Source: Persicitalea jodogahamensis (lineage in GTDB: Bacteria > Bacteroidota > Bacteroidia > Cytophagales > Spirosomataceae). Taken from it: DNA of 64,000 nt. The notes beneath the pieces are model-generated. The model saw only the letters and a program-made list of their open reading frames with translations. It searched no databases and had not been told where the DNA came from. Position numbers and translations under genes: made by a program. The stretch lies in the NCBI RefSeq assembly GCF_014651615.1, contig NZ_BMXF01000008.1:60057-124056 (forward strand), written 5' to 3'. Below are positions 18,439-26,156 of the stretch, one piece after another. How positions within the stretch are numbered: position 1 is the first letter of the stretch; each line of letters starts with the position of its first letter.

Positions 18439-19059
18439 ATGGAACAAATCATTCTGGGCGGCATCGTCCTCAGCTTCATCCACGCGGTAATCCCCAGCCA
18501 CTGGCTGCCCTTCGTCACGATTGGCAACGCCCGGGGCTGGGACCGGGCGACCCTATTGCGAACCACTTTCCTGGCGGGTACCGCCCACACGCTGAGCACC
18601 ACGATTTTCGGCCTGCTGGTCAGCTACGCGGGGTTCCAGCTCTCCGACAGCCAGCAACTGATCGCCGGGCGAATTGTCCCGCTGCTGCTGCTGATCCTCG
18701 GGCTGTGGTTTGTCATGCAGCATTACCTGGGCCACTCCCACACCCATCTGGAAGCGGGGAATGCAAGGGGCAGAAGCCACCGACGGCTGCTGCTGTCGCT
18801 GGTGGTCGTCATGTTCTTTTCGCCCTGTTTCGAGATCAGCGCTTATTTCCTCAGCGCGGGGACGATGGGCTGGCGCGCCGTGGCCGTGTTGGCGGCCTTA
18901 TATAATGTCCTCACCCTGGCCGGCATGCTCGCAATGGTCGGGCTGGGACAGCGGGGGCTGGAGAAGCTGGACATCGGCTGGCTGCGGCACAACGAGCAAC
19001 TCATTACCGGGATGACGCTCTGCGGGCTGGCGGCCTTTAATTTTTTTACTGAATTTTAA
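18439..19059 (+). CDS. Polytopic membrane protein, NicO/UreH-like metal transport family
   Basis: A 206-residue protein with about six membrane helices. Conserved polar motifs lie at the membrane face: FIHAVIPSHWLPF (helix 1), GTAHTLSTTIFG (helix 2) and a central loop HYLGHSHTHLEAG rich in His. The H-x5-H and G-T-A-H patterns resemble RcnA/NicO and UreH/TauE-like transporters of Ni, Co or related cations. It starts nine bases after the adaptor stop and sixteen bases before the ATPase gene, so it is clearly in the same operon. It may move a divalent metal across the inner membrane. The exact family assignment is tentative. Confidence 0.6.
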   Translation: MEQIILGGIVLSFIHAVIPSHWLPFVTIGNARGWDRATLLRTTFLAGTAHTLSTTIFGLLVSYAGFQLSDSQQLIAGRIVPLLLLILGLWFVMQHYLGHSHTHLEAGNARGRSHRRLLLSLVVVMFFSPCFEISAYFLSAGTMGWRAVAVLAALYNVLTLAGMLAMVGLGQRGLEKLDIGWLRHNEQLITGMTLCGLAAFNFFTEF

Positions 19060-19074
19060 GAAACCCAATAAACC

Positions 19075-20982
19075 ATGACACAAAAACCAGTAAAAAAACA
19101 CGATTCCCACCGCCACGGGGGCGAGGCCAGCGACTGGCTCACCCACTGGCCATTGCTGCTGTCGCTGCTCATCCTGGCGGTGATGCTCACCGCCGAATAC
19201 GGCTTCGGGGCCGTGCCCGGCGAACTGCCGCGCCTGGCAATTTACCTTACCGCTTACTTATTGGCGGGTTACAAGGTGCTGGACTTGGCCTTCAGGAAGG
19301 CCAGGCGGCTCGACATATTCAACGAGTTCTTCCTGATGAGCGTGGCCACCCTCGGCGCGTTCGCCATCGGCGAGTACAGCGAAGGCGTGGCGGTCATGGT
19401 GTTCTACGCCATCGGCGAGTGGTTCCAGGACGTCGCCGTGAACCGGGCCAAGCGAAGCATCAAGGCCCTGCTCGACATCCGGCCCGACACGGTGGATGTG
19501 ATCCGTCAGGGCAGGGTGCAGACGGTGGAACCCTCCGAAGTCGAGATAGGCGAGGCCATCCAGGTGAAGCCCGGCGAGAAGGTGGCGCTGGACGGTGAGC
19601 TGCTGTCCGAGCGGGCCACCTTCAACACCGCCGCCCTGACGGGCGAGAGCAAACCCGATTCCAAAGAAAAGGGCGAGCAGGTGCTGGCCGGGATGATCAA
19701 CCTGAACACCGTGGCCGAGGTGAAAGCCCGCGCCCTGTTCCGCGACAGCAAGCTCAGCCGCATCCTGGAAATGGTGCAGGACGCCACGGCTCGCAAGTCC
19801 CGCACCCAGCTTTTCATCTCCCGGTTCGCCAAAGTTTACACGCCCATCGTGTTTGCGCTGGCTGTCCTGCTGGTGGTGCTGCCCTACTTCTTCGTTTCCG
19901 ACTACGTCTTCCGGGACTGGCTCTACCGGGGCCTGGTCTTTCTGGTGATAAGCTGCCCCTGCGCCCTGGTGGTCTCGATCCCGCTGGGTTACTTCGGGGG
20001 CATCGGGTTGGCTTCGAAGAACGGCATCCTGTTCAAGGGTTCCAACTTCCTCGACGTGATGACGGGAGTGGACACGGTGGTCATGGACAAGACCGGAACC
20101 CTCACCAAAGGGGTGTTCAACGTGCAGGAAGTGGTGGCCGACGGCATTGACGAAAAGGAACTGGTCAGGCTTACCGCCGCCATTGAGAGCAAGTCCACTC
20201 ACCCGATTGCGCTGGCCGTCACCCGTTACGCCGGGAACAGCCCGGAAGGGGCCGAGGTAGGGGACGTGGAGGAAGTGCCGGGCCACGGCTTGAAAGGAAC
20301 CGTGGACGGCAGGGAGGTGCTGGCCGGAAACACCAGGCTGCTGCGCAAGTTTGGGGTGAAGTACGACGTGGCCATCGACCGGGAGGCCGATACGGTGGTG
20401 GTCGTGGCGGTGGACGGGCGGTATGCGGGCTACATCCTCATTTCTGACGAGATCAAGGAAGATGCGAAACAAACGGTCGAAGAACTCAGTGAAATGGGCA
20501 TCAGGTCGGTCATGCTGAGCGGCGACAAGCAGAGCGTGGTGGAGAAGGTGGCCCGCACGGTCGGGGTGGACGAGGCCTTCGGCGACCTGCTGCCCGAGGA
20601 CAAGGTGAAAAAGGTCGAGGCGCTAAAAAACGAGGGGAGGCACATCGCCTTTGTCGGCGATGGGGTCAACGACGCCCCGGTGATCGCCCTGGCCGACGCC
20701 GGCATTGCCATGGGCGGCCTGGGCAGCGACGCCACCATCGAGACGGCGGACATCGTCATCCAGAACGACCAGCCCGCCAAAATCGTGACAGCCATTAAAA
20801 TTGGCAAGATTACCAAAGGCATCGTGTGGCAGAACATCGGGCTGGCGATGGGAGTGAAGGTGATTGTGCTGCTGCTGGGGGCAGGCGGCGTGGCCACACT
20901 CTGGGAGGCCGTCATCGCCGATGTCGGCGTGGCCCTGCTGGCCATTATGAACGCGGTCAGGATCCAGAGGAAATCAGTCTGA
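19075..20982 (+). CDS. P1B-type heavy-metal ATPase, CPC type (Zn/Cd/Pb export, ZntA/CadA-like)
   Basis: 635 residues: a short His-containing N-terminus (HDSHRHGG) without a CxxC metal domain, two helices before the usual core, the actuator TGES (about 189-192), the transmembrane CPC motif (294-296), DKTGT with the phosphorylated Asp (338-342), STHPIA in the nucleotide domain and GDGVNDAP in the hinge. Lys in NIGLAMGVK and Asp in IADVGVALLAIMNAVR match the TM7/TM8 residues of P1B-2 pumps selective for Zn2+, Cd2+ and Pb2+. It would export cytosolic metal to the periplasm, where the CzcA-type pump can take over. Confidence 0.9.
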   Translation: MTQKPVKKHDSHRHGGEASDWLTHWPLLLSLLILAVMLTAEYGFGAVPGELPRLAIYLTAYLLAGYKVLDLAFRKARRLDIFNEFFLMSVATLGAFAIGEYSEGVAVMVFYAIGEWFQDVAVNRAKRSIKALLDIRPDTVDVIRQGRVQTVEPSEVEIGEAIQVKPGEKVALDGELLSERATFNTAALTGESKPDSKEKGEQVLAGMINLNTVAEVKARALFRDSKLSRILEMVQDATARKSRTQLFISRFAKVYTPIVFALAVLLVVLPYFFVSDYVFRDWLYRGLVFLVISCPCALVVSIPLGYFGGIGLASKNGILFKGSNFLDVMTGVDTVVMDKTGTLTKGVFNVQEVVADGIDEKELVRLTAAIESKSTHPIALAVTRYAGNSPEGAEVGDVEEVPGHGLKGTVDGREVLAGNTRLLRKFGVKYDVAIDREADTVVVVAVDGRYAGYILISDEIKEDAKQTVEELSEMGIRSVMLSGDKQSVVEKVARTVGVDEAFGDLLPEDKVKKVEALKNEGRHIAFVGDGVNDAPVIALADAGIAMGGLGSDATIETADIVIQNDQPAKIVTAIKIGKITKGIVWQNIGLAMGVKVIVLLLGAGGVATLWEAVIADVGVALLAIMNAVRIQRKSV

Positions 20983-21056
20983 AACATCCGGCTTTCCGGC
21001 CCCCTCAGGACTGAAAAGGTGAGATTCATTTTAAAGATTACCAACCGTTTAGCAAT

Positions 21057-21701
21057 ATGATACTGAACAACGAACAAATAAAGCGGCTCTACGGCCAAAC
21101 GGCCCGCTTCTATGACATCGCCCTGCTGGGGTACCGTATTCTGGGGGTCACAAAGCACAGGCGCAGGGCCATCGAAATGTTGCGGCTCAGGCCGGGCGAC
21201 ACAGTGGTGGACCTAGGCTGCGGAACGGGGGCGAATTTGACGCTTCTGATCGAGGCCGTAGGGGACAGCGGCCGCGTGATCGGCGTCGATCTGTCCGGAG
21301 CCATGCTGGCGAAAGCACGGGAGAAGGCCGACCGGGCGGGCTGGGCGAACGTCGAGCTGGTGGAGGCCGACCTCGTGCAATGGACAATCCCACAGGGTAC
21401 GGTCGGGGTGCTTGCCACCTTCGCCCTGGAAATGGTGCCGGAATACGACCCCGTGATCGAGCGGCTGGCGGGTGAACTGCTACCCGGAAGGCGTCTTTCC
21501 CTCCTGGGGTTGAAGCATCCCGAAAAGTGGCCGGAATGGGCGGTCAAACTGGGCATATGGCTCAACAAACCGTTCGGCGTGAGCCGGGAGTACGAGCGAT
21601 TCCGTCCCTGGCAGTCGGTGGAAAAGTACATGAAGACAGTTGAATTCGAGGAACTGTACCTGGGGGCTGCCTACCGCTGCACGGGTGAAAGAAGACCCTA
21701 A
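21057..21701 (+). CDS. Class I SAM-dependent methyltransferase
   Basis: A 214-residue protein with the Rossmann-fold methyltransferase motifs: VVDLGCGTGANLTLLIEA (motif I, about residues 47-64), IGVDLSGAMLAKAREKA (motif II) and NVELVEADL. It resembles UbiE/phosphatidylethanolamine-type enzymes, but the substrate cannot be deduced. It follows the ATPase gene by 74 bp on the same strand and may be co-transcribed. There is no separate promoter I can defend. This is the last + strand gene of the metal region. Confidence 0.78.
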   Translation: MILNNEQIKRLYGQTARFYDIALLGYRILGVTKHRRRAIEMLRLRPGDTVVDLGCGTGANLTLLIEAVGDSGRVIGVDLSGAMLAKAREKADRAGWANVELVEADLVQWTIPQGTVGVLATFALEMVPEYDPVIERLAGELLPGRRLSLLGLKHPEKWPEWAVKLGIWLNKPFGVSREYERFRPWQSVEKYMKTVEFEELYLGAAYRCTGERRP

Positions 21702-21811
21702 ATCGCCAGGCCTGGCAGGATGACGATGGCAGCTATCCCCACAGCTCCAAGCAGTTTTCTCTTCTGGAAACGCTGGTCATCATTGGCGGGCAGTATTCAT
21801 TCACAAAAAAG

Positions 21812-23074
21812 TTAGAAATACGTAGAGAAGCCAACCTGAAAGGTGGCTGTGCGGGCGGGTGGGTTGCCCAATATATCGGTGTCCCACCGGTACCGGTAGT
21901 TGGCCCGAATCACCGTGGTGGGTGACGGACGGAAACTAACGGCTGGTACAACGGACCAGATTTCATCGTAAATATTCCCGTTCGTTTCGTTGAATGTGCC
22001 TACGTTATAGTCCACACGCTCTAAGCGGGCCGCCACGTTCAGTATGGCCGTGTTCCAGCCCAGCATCCGGCCCCGCAGCACCGGCTGCACCACATCAAGC
22101 CAGCCCCCCTGCTGACGACGGCCAAACTGTTGTGAATAGGTGGAAGGTACATCTACCCGCGCCCAGACAAACTCGCCATTGATATACGTGCGCGAGCCGG
22201 GCAGCACCGTATTGAAATCCACCGCCCATAAATCGACCCGCCGACGCTGATCCAGAACCAGGCCGTCGTCCTGAAATTTGTTATAAATACCGCCCATCCA
22301 CGACAAACCAATTTCCCCGAATTTGCGCCGTTTTGCGGCTGCTTTCAGCGTAACCAGAGGTACCCCGTTGAAACTTTCCTCGAATCGGTTGGGGTTGACC
22401 TTGGCTGCGGGCAGGAACGTCCGGTTTTGCGTATTGGCGATGATTGAATTGTCAAAGCCGTTGGTCAGGTAACCTTCGTAGGCAAATACCCAGTCGCGGG
22501 TGTATTTTTTTCCGTATAGCCCAAATCCCACGTTACTGAAGGTGGAGGGAATAATACGGGTGGATGAGAGGGGCCGGTCAACGAATTCCCATTTGGGGCC
22601 GTCGTGATTCTGGTTGAACGAGCCAATCGGATTCATCACGATGCCGGTACGCAGGTTGAGCAGGGAGTTGAACTGGAAATCGACCGAGGCAAATTCGATA
22701 TTGATTTCTTTGGTACCGTCTTCAAACTCGATTTCGGTCAAAAACTTGATGCGCCGGTTGATGGTCGCGGCCATGAAAATCGTCATCCGGGGCATTTGAA
22801 ACGACAGCCCCTCACTAACCCCGTCGGTATTTGCGTACTGCGTGTTGGCTTCTACATAGCCCCCTATCGAAATGGGCAGTTTGCCGGGCCGCAGAAAGGG
22901 GCGGTTGTAAGCGGCATCGAGGTTCATCTTTTCGTCTTTGGGCGTATGCAGCGTCGTATCCCGGCCAAACAGTGCATCCATTTTGGCATTGCTGGTCGTA
23001 TCGACCGCGACCGGAACCTGACCAAAGACCGATGTGGCGACCAGCAGGCATACGGGTAAAAGTTTGTTTATCAT
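21812..23074 (-). CDS. Outer-membrane porin, OprP/OprO-like
   Basis: A 420-residue protein with a Sec signal (VCLLVATSVFGQ) and a beta-barrel pattern of alternating hydrophobic residues. The start of the mature domain (FLRPGKLPISIGGYVEANTQY) and a C-terminal strand ending in Phe (FQVGFSTYF) suit recognition by the BAM complex. Segments such as RRIKFLTEIEFEDG and LRTGIVMNPIGSFN resemble phosphate-selective porins O/P. It is the last gene of a - strand operon with the Rieske protein (five-base gap) and the di-haem oxidoreductase. The solute is unknown. Confidence 0.75.
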   Translation of the reverse strand: MINKLLPVCLLVATSVFGQVPVAVDTTSNAKMDALFGRDTTLHTPKDEKMNLDAAYNRPFLRPGKLPISIGGYVEANTQYANTDGVSEGLSFQMPRMTIFMAATINRRIKFLTEIEFEDGTKEINIEFASVDFQFNSLLNLRTGIVMNPIGSFNQNHDGPKWEFVDRPLSSTRIIPSTFSNVGFGLYGKKYTRDWVFAYEGYLTNGFDNSIIANTQNRTFLPAAKVNPNRFEESFNGVPLVTLKAAAKRRKFGEIGLSWMGGIYNKFQDDGLVLDQRRRVDLWAVDFNTVLPGSRTYINGEFVWARVDVPSTYSQQFGRRQQGGWLDVVQPVLRGRMLGWNTAILNVAARLERVDYNVGTFNETNGNIYDEIWSVVPAVSFRPSPTTVIRANYRYRWDTDILGNPPARTATFQVGFSTYF

Positions 23075-23079
23075 ATAAG

Positions 23080-23541
23080 TCAGGCGATAAGGATGTAAAT
23101 TTTCTGGTCATCAGCCCTTACGCGGTAGGCTGTGAGGTCCCGGTCGGCGGGGCCTTCCGTTACGCGGCCCTGCGCATCGTATTCACTACCGTGGGCCGGG
23201 CAGGTGAGAAAGCCCTCGTGGGCGTTCAGCTCGTTGCCCTGGTGCGAACACTTCATCAATACAGCCGTGAAGGCTTCGCCCGTGCGGTGCAGATAAATAG
23301 GAAAGGTCTGACCCGGCAGCTCCACCAGCACGTAGTTGCGCAGCGTGGTCACTCCCTTTTTGCTCACCTGCTCGAATTCGCTCCGGCTGAGTTCAATGGT
23401 TTTCCCTTTTAGGACGGGCTTCTGTGCGTAGTACACACTTCTGCAACTGCTCACCAGCACCGGAAGCCCCGCTGCTGCCAGGCAAACGGCTCCGCAGGTC
23501 TTCAAAAATGTTTGCCGGTCGAGTTTATCTGGTGTCCTCAT
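23080..23541 (-). CDS. Rieske [2Fe-2S] protein
   Basis: A 153-residue protein. An N-terminal export signal/anchor (LDRQTFLKTCGAVCLAAAG, Tat-like without a twin Arg) precedes the Rieske domain with both cluster-binding boxes: CSHQGNEL (C-x-H) at about residue 103 and CPAHGSEYD (C-x2-H) at about 120. It should carry a [2Fe-2S] cluster and pass electrons in the periplasm. Its neighbours, a di-haem oxidoreductase upstream and a porin downstream, suggest one redox module. Confidence 0.85.
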   Translation of the reverse strand: MRTPDKLDRQTFLKTCGAVCLAAAGLPVLVSSCRSVYYAQKPVLKGKTIELSRSEFEQVSKKGVTTLRNYVLVELPGQTFPIYLHRTGEAFTAVLMKCSHQGNELNAHEGFLTCPAHGSEYDAQGRVTEGPADRDLTAYRVRADDQKIYILIA

Positions 23542-23552
23542 GAAGAATAGGC

Positions 23553-24771
23553 TTAGAGTGATTTAAGAAATGCAATGACATCAGCCTGACTGGCAGCGGG
23601 CATTTCCTCGAAACGCTTTTGAATGCTGGCAGCCTCACCACCGTGCATCCTGATGGCTTCCCTGATACTGCGTGCCCGTCCGTCGTGCATAAGATACACC
23701 TGCCCGCCCTGCGAATTTTGGGCCAGCCCCAGCCCCCACAGCGGGGGGGTACGCCACTCGGCTCCGCCAGCGGAGCCTTCCGTGTAGCCATCGTCCAGGC
23801 CCGGCCCCATGTTGTGCAGGAGCAGGTCTGTGTAGGGATGAAATTCGGTGTTGGCCAAGGCAGCCACGGGCGAGTATCCCGTTTTCAGCGTTTGTTTGTG
23901 GCAGCTTTCACAACCTGTTTGCACGAACAACTGCTGGCCTCTCAATACGGCAGGGTCATCAGGGTTGCGCTTGGATGGGTGCTTTTAGCGTTTGCAAGTA
24001 GAAGACTACATCCCGCACTTTCCTGTCCGATACTTCGGGATCGATGGATTTGAGCGTGTACACGTCACTCGGATCAAAAGTCGACGTGATGCCCATGTCC
24101 TGGTTGTAGGCTACCACCGTCTGATGAAACAGGTTGTAAACACTTCCTTTTTTACCAAAGCGCGTTATATACCGATTTCCCTGCCGCCTGCTGTTCGGGC
24201 GGGGCGTAACGTAGCCGGGCAACAGGTTCCAGTTTGGGTGTCCCCGCACCCCATCGGGGTTCTTGGCGTTGGCAGCGGCCATACCCAGAATATCTTCGTC
24301 GCTTACCAGTTCAAGGTAGCCCAGCCCGGAATTGCTGGGCGGGGTAAACTTAGCAAAGGGAGTCCCTTTGGGCAGTTCCTCAGGTTCGTAGCCCGGAATG
24401 GCCCGGTTCTGTATTTGAAACCCGTGGTCGAACTCGTTTTGACCCAGGCTATCGGTGTGGCCAAAGCGAATCAACGTAGTAAAAGGATGTCCTTTACCAT
24501 CACCAGGGTGGCAACTGCCGCAGCTATTGGCCACGAATACCGGCCCAAGTCCCGTTTCAGGCGTGAATATTTCATCGTTGAAGGCAATGTCGCCAGCCAG
24601 GTGCCGGGCCGATTGCGACGGGGTAAGTCCCGCTACTGGCCCATCGAGTAGTTGGTCTTCCCTGGGGGCGGCAGGACCTAATTCTTTGCAGGCAATAACA
24701 GCAAAGGCAAACGACGCGACACTAAGTAAAAATGAAAGAGTAGTTTTTCTCAAAATAAACTGATCGTACAT
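23553..24771 (-). pseudogene. Di-haem oxidoreductase (DUF1111-like) gene with a single-base frameshift
   Basis: Two consecutive - strand frames together make one DUF1111/di-haem oxidoreductase. The first (24771-23959, 270 aa) has a lipoprotein-type signal and the haem motif CGSCHPGDGKGHP. The second (starting near 23960, ending 23553) has the second haem motif CESCHKQTLKTG and the usual tail SIREAIRMHGGEA. The break is after LKAPIQAQP, where CAA CCC is followed by TGA; reading one base later gives DDPAVLRGQQ, the expected continuation. The gene is therefore interrupted by +1 nucleotide, either a real inactivating change, a sequencing error, or recoding at CCC-TGA. It was the first gene of the operon with the Rieske protein and porin. 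Confidence 0.75.
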
Positions 24772-24830
24772 GGTTGAATGCCAATGGCTAAATAGGGTAA
24801 GATTAACAGCGGGGTTAACGAAACCATCAG

Positions 24831-24838
24831 CAAATGTA
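24831..24838 (-). promoter_or_regulatory. -7 box for the di-haem oxidoreductase operon
   Basis: On the - strand the sequence is TACATTTG, an exact TAnnTTTG match about 60 bases before the start at 24771, in an AT-rich stretch. No good -33 element is visible. The surrounding 310-bp gap (24772-25082) otherwise holds only the terminator of the CDF gene. Confidence 0.35.
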
Positions 24839-24985
24839 GCAAGAATATTTATAATCTAAATATAATTTTAGACTAGCCAAAAAAACAATCAAAACTTGAT
24901 AGAAAATTATTTTCGACTTGCCGATTTATTCTACTGCCATATTGAGTCCATCGTCTGGCAAAACAAGAAGTTCAGAGGTAACAAC

Positions 24986-25024
24986 AAAACACCCCGCAAC
25001 CTGTGGAATTGCGGGGTGTTTTTG
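24986..25024 (-). terminator. Strong bidirectional intrinsic terminator
   Basis: Arms AAAACACCCCGCAA (24986-24999) and TTGCGGGGTGTTTT (25009-25022) form a 14-bp perfect stem with a nine-base loop, flanked by A and T tracts. It lies 59 bases beyond the stop of the CDF gene on the - strand and would end the ZIP/ATPase/CDF operon; it could work in either direction. Confidence 0.85.
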
Positions 25025-25082
25025 GCCTACCCTACGGGCTGGTTGCGGTGTTCAGGCGAGATCGGCAGATGACGGCTGGCGT

Positions 25083-26102
25083 TTACAGCTTATGCTGTTC
25101 CATTTCCGCCTGGACGATGGCCCGCTCCAGAGCCTCCTCCCTGCTGCAGTTCGTCCGGGCGTGGCGGTCCTCAGCCAAGCGCAGCACCTTGTCGCGGACA
25201 CCGTCCTCCAGCGGGTCGAGCCGGTGTGCCTGGTTCTCGAAGAGTTTTTCAACGTACCGGGTGAACTCCTCGAGGTCGATGGTGACGTGTTCCGTGTCCA
25301 GATCCCCGAAAACACCCAGGATCTCCTGCCTGAGGGCTTTCTGCCGGGCCGGGGTCAGATCCCCGGTCTTAACATGGAGGGTGACCACCAGTTTCTTCTG
25401 GGTCAGCCCCCAGACATGGAAGTGGCGGATTAGCTTTACCCCGTCCAGGCACAGCACCTTTTGCTCCAGCAGAGGCACGTTCACGCCTTCCGGCACCCTT
25501 TGAAGAAAAATCTTCACCACATCGACCAATTTGAACGAGATCATGACCAGCACCGCCAGGTTGATGACAATGGCCAGGATGGGGTCGAGGATGGGCAGTT
25601 CCTTGAACAGTAGGATAATGCTGACGGCCAGTACCGCCAGCCAGCCGAGCGAATCCTCCAGCAGGTGGATGGTCATGACCTGCTTGTTGAGGGATTTGCC
25701 TGATTTGAGTTTCCAGACTCCGATTCCGTTCAGGACGATGCCCAGCACGGCGATTCCGATCATCCACGGCACGTCGGGCATCTGCGGGTCAAGGATGCGC
25801 CGGATGCTGGCGTAGAATATGTAAACGGCCCCCAGCACCAGCACGAGTGCGTTGACCAGGGCACCCAAAAGCGAAAAACGCTGATAGCCGTAGGTGTACC
25901 GCTCGTTGCTTTTTTCCTTTTCGGCTTTATGCTCGAAGTACCAGCCCAGCCCCAGAGAGAGGCTGTCGGCGAAATCATGCAGCGAGTCGGCGATGATGGC
26001 AATGCTCCCGGAGATCAGCCCCCCGGCCAGTTCCAGCACGGTGAAGGCCAGGTTAAGGAAAAAGGCCGTTTTGGTGCTGCTGCTTTTATTGTCTTTCGGC
26101 AT
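25083..26102 (-). CDS. Cation diffusion facilitator (CDF) exporter, CzcD/ZitB-like
   Basis: A 339-residue protein with six membrane helices. The metal-site pairs of Zn-CDFs are present: ADSLHDFADS in helix 2 (His/Asp) and HLLEDSLGW in helix 5 (His/Asp). A C-terminal cytoplasmic ferredoxin-like domain (HFHVWGLTQKKLVVTLHV) follows, then an extra helical tail of ~60 residues that is longer than usual. It is expected to exchange cytosolic Zn2+/Cd2+/Co2+ for protons. It is last in a - strand operon after the SPC-type ATPase (54-bp gap) and just before a terminator. Confidence 0.88.
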   Translation of the reverse strand: MPKDNKSSSTKTAFFLNLAFTVLELAGGLISGSIAIIADSLHDFADSLSLGLGWYFEHKAEKEKSNERYTYGYQRFSLLGALVNALVLVLGAVYIFYASIRRILDPQMPDVPWMIGIAVLGIVLNGIGVWKLKSGKSLNKQVMTIHLLEDSLGWLAVLAVSIILLFKELPILDPILAIVINLAVLVMISFKLVDVVKIFLQRVPEGVNVPLLEQKVLCLDGVKLIRHFHVWGLTQKKLVVTLHVKTGDLTPARQKALRQEILGVFGDLDTEHVTIDLEEFTRYVEKLFENQAHRLDPLEDGVRDKVLRLAEDRHARTNCSREEALERAIVQAEMEQHKL

Positions 26103-26156
26103 CGGATTTAGTGCGGGTTGTGAAAAGAACGGTCAGCGGTTTCAGGCTCCTCATTC

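Noticed and set aside
15997..18501. Two long - strand frames (418 and 412 aa) opposite the TolC part and the adaptor
   Set aside because: Both are mirror frames of strongly supported genes in high-GC DNA, with low-complexity composition.
22604..24651. + strand frames opposite the porin, Rieske and di-haem genes
   Set aside because: They are antisense to genes with haem and iron-sulfur motifs and show no recognisable domains.
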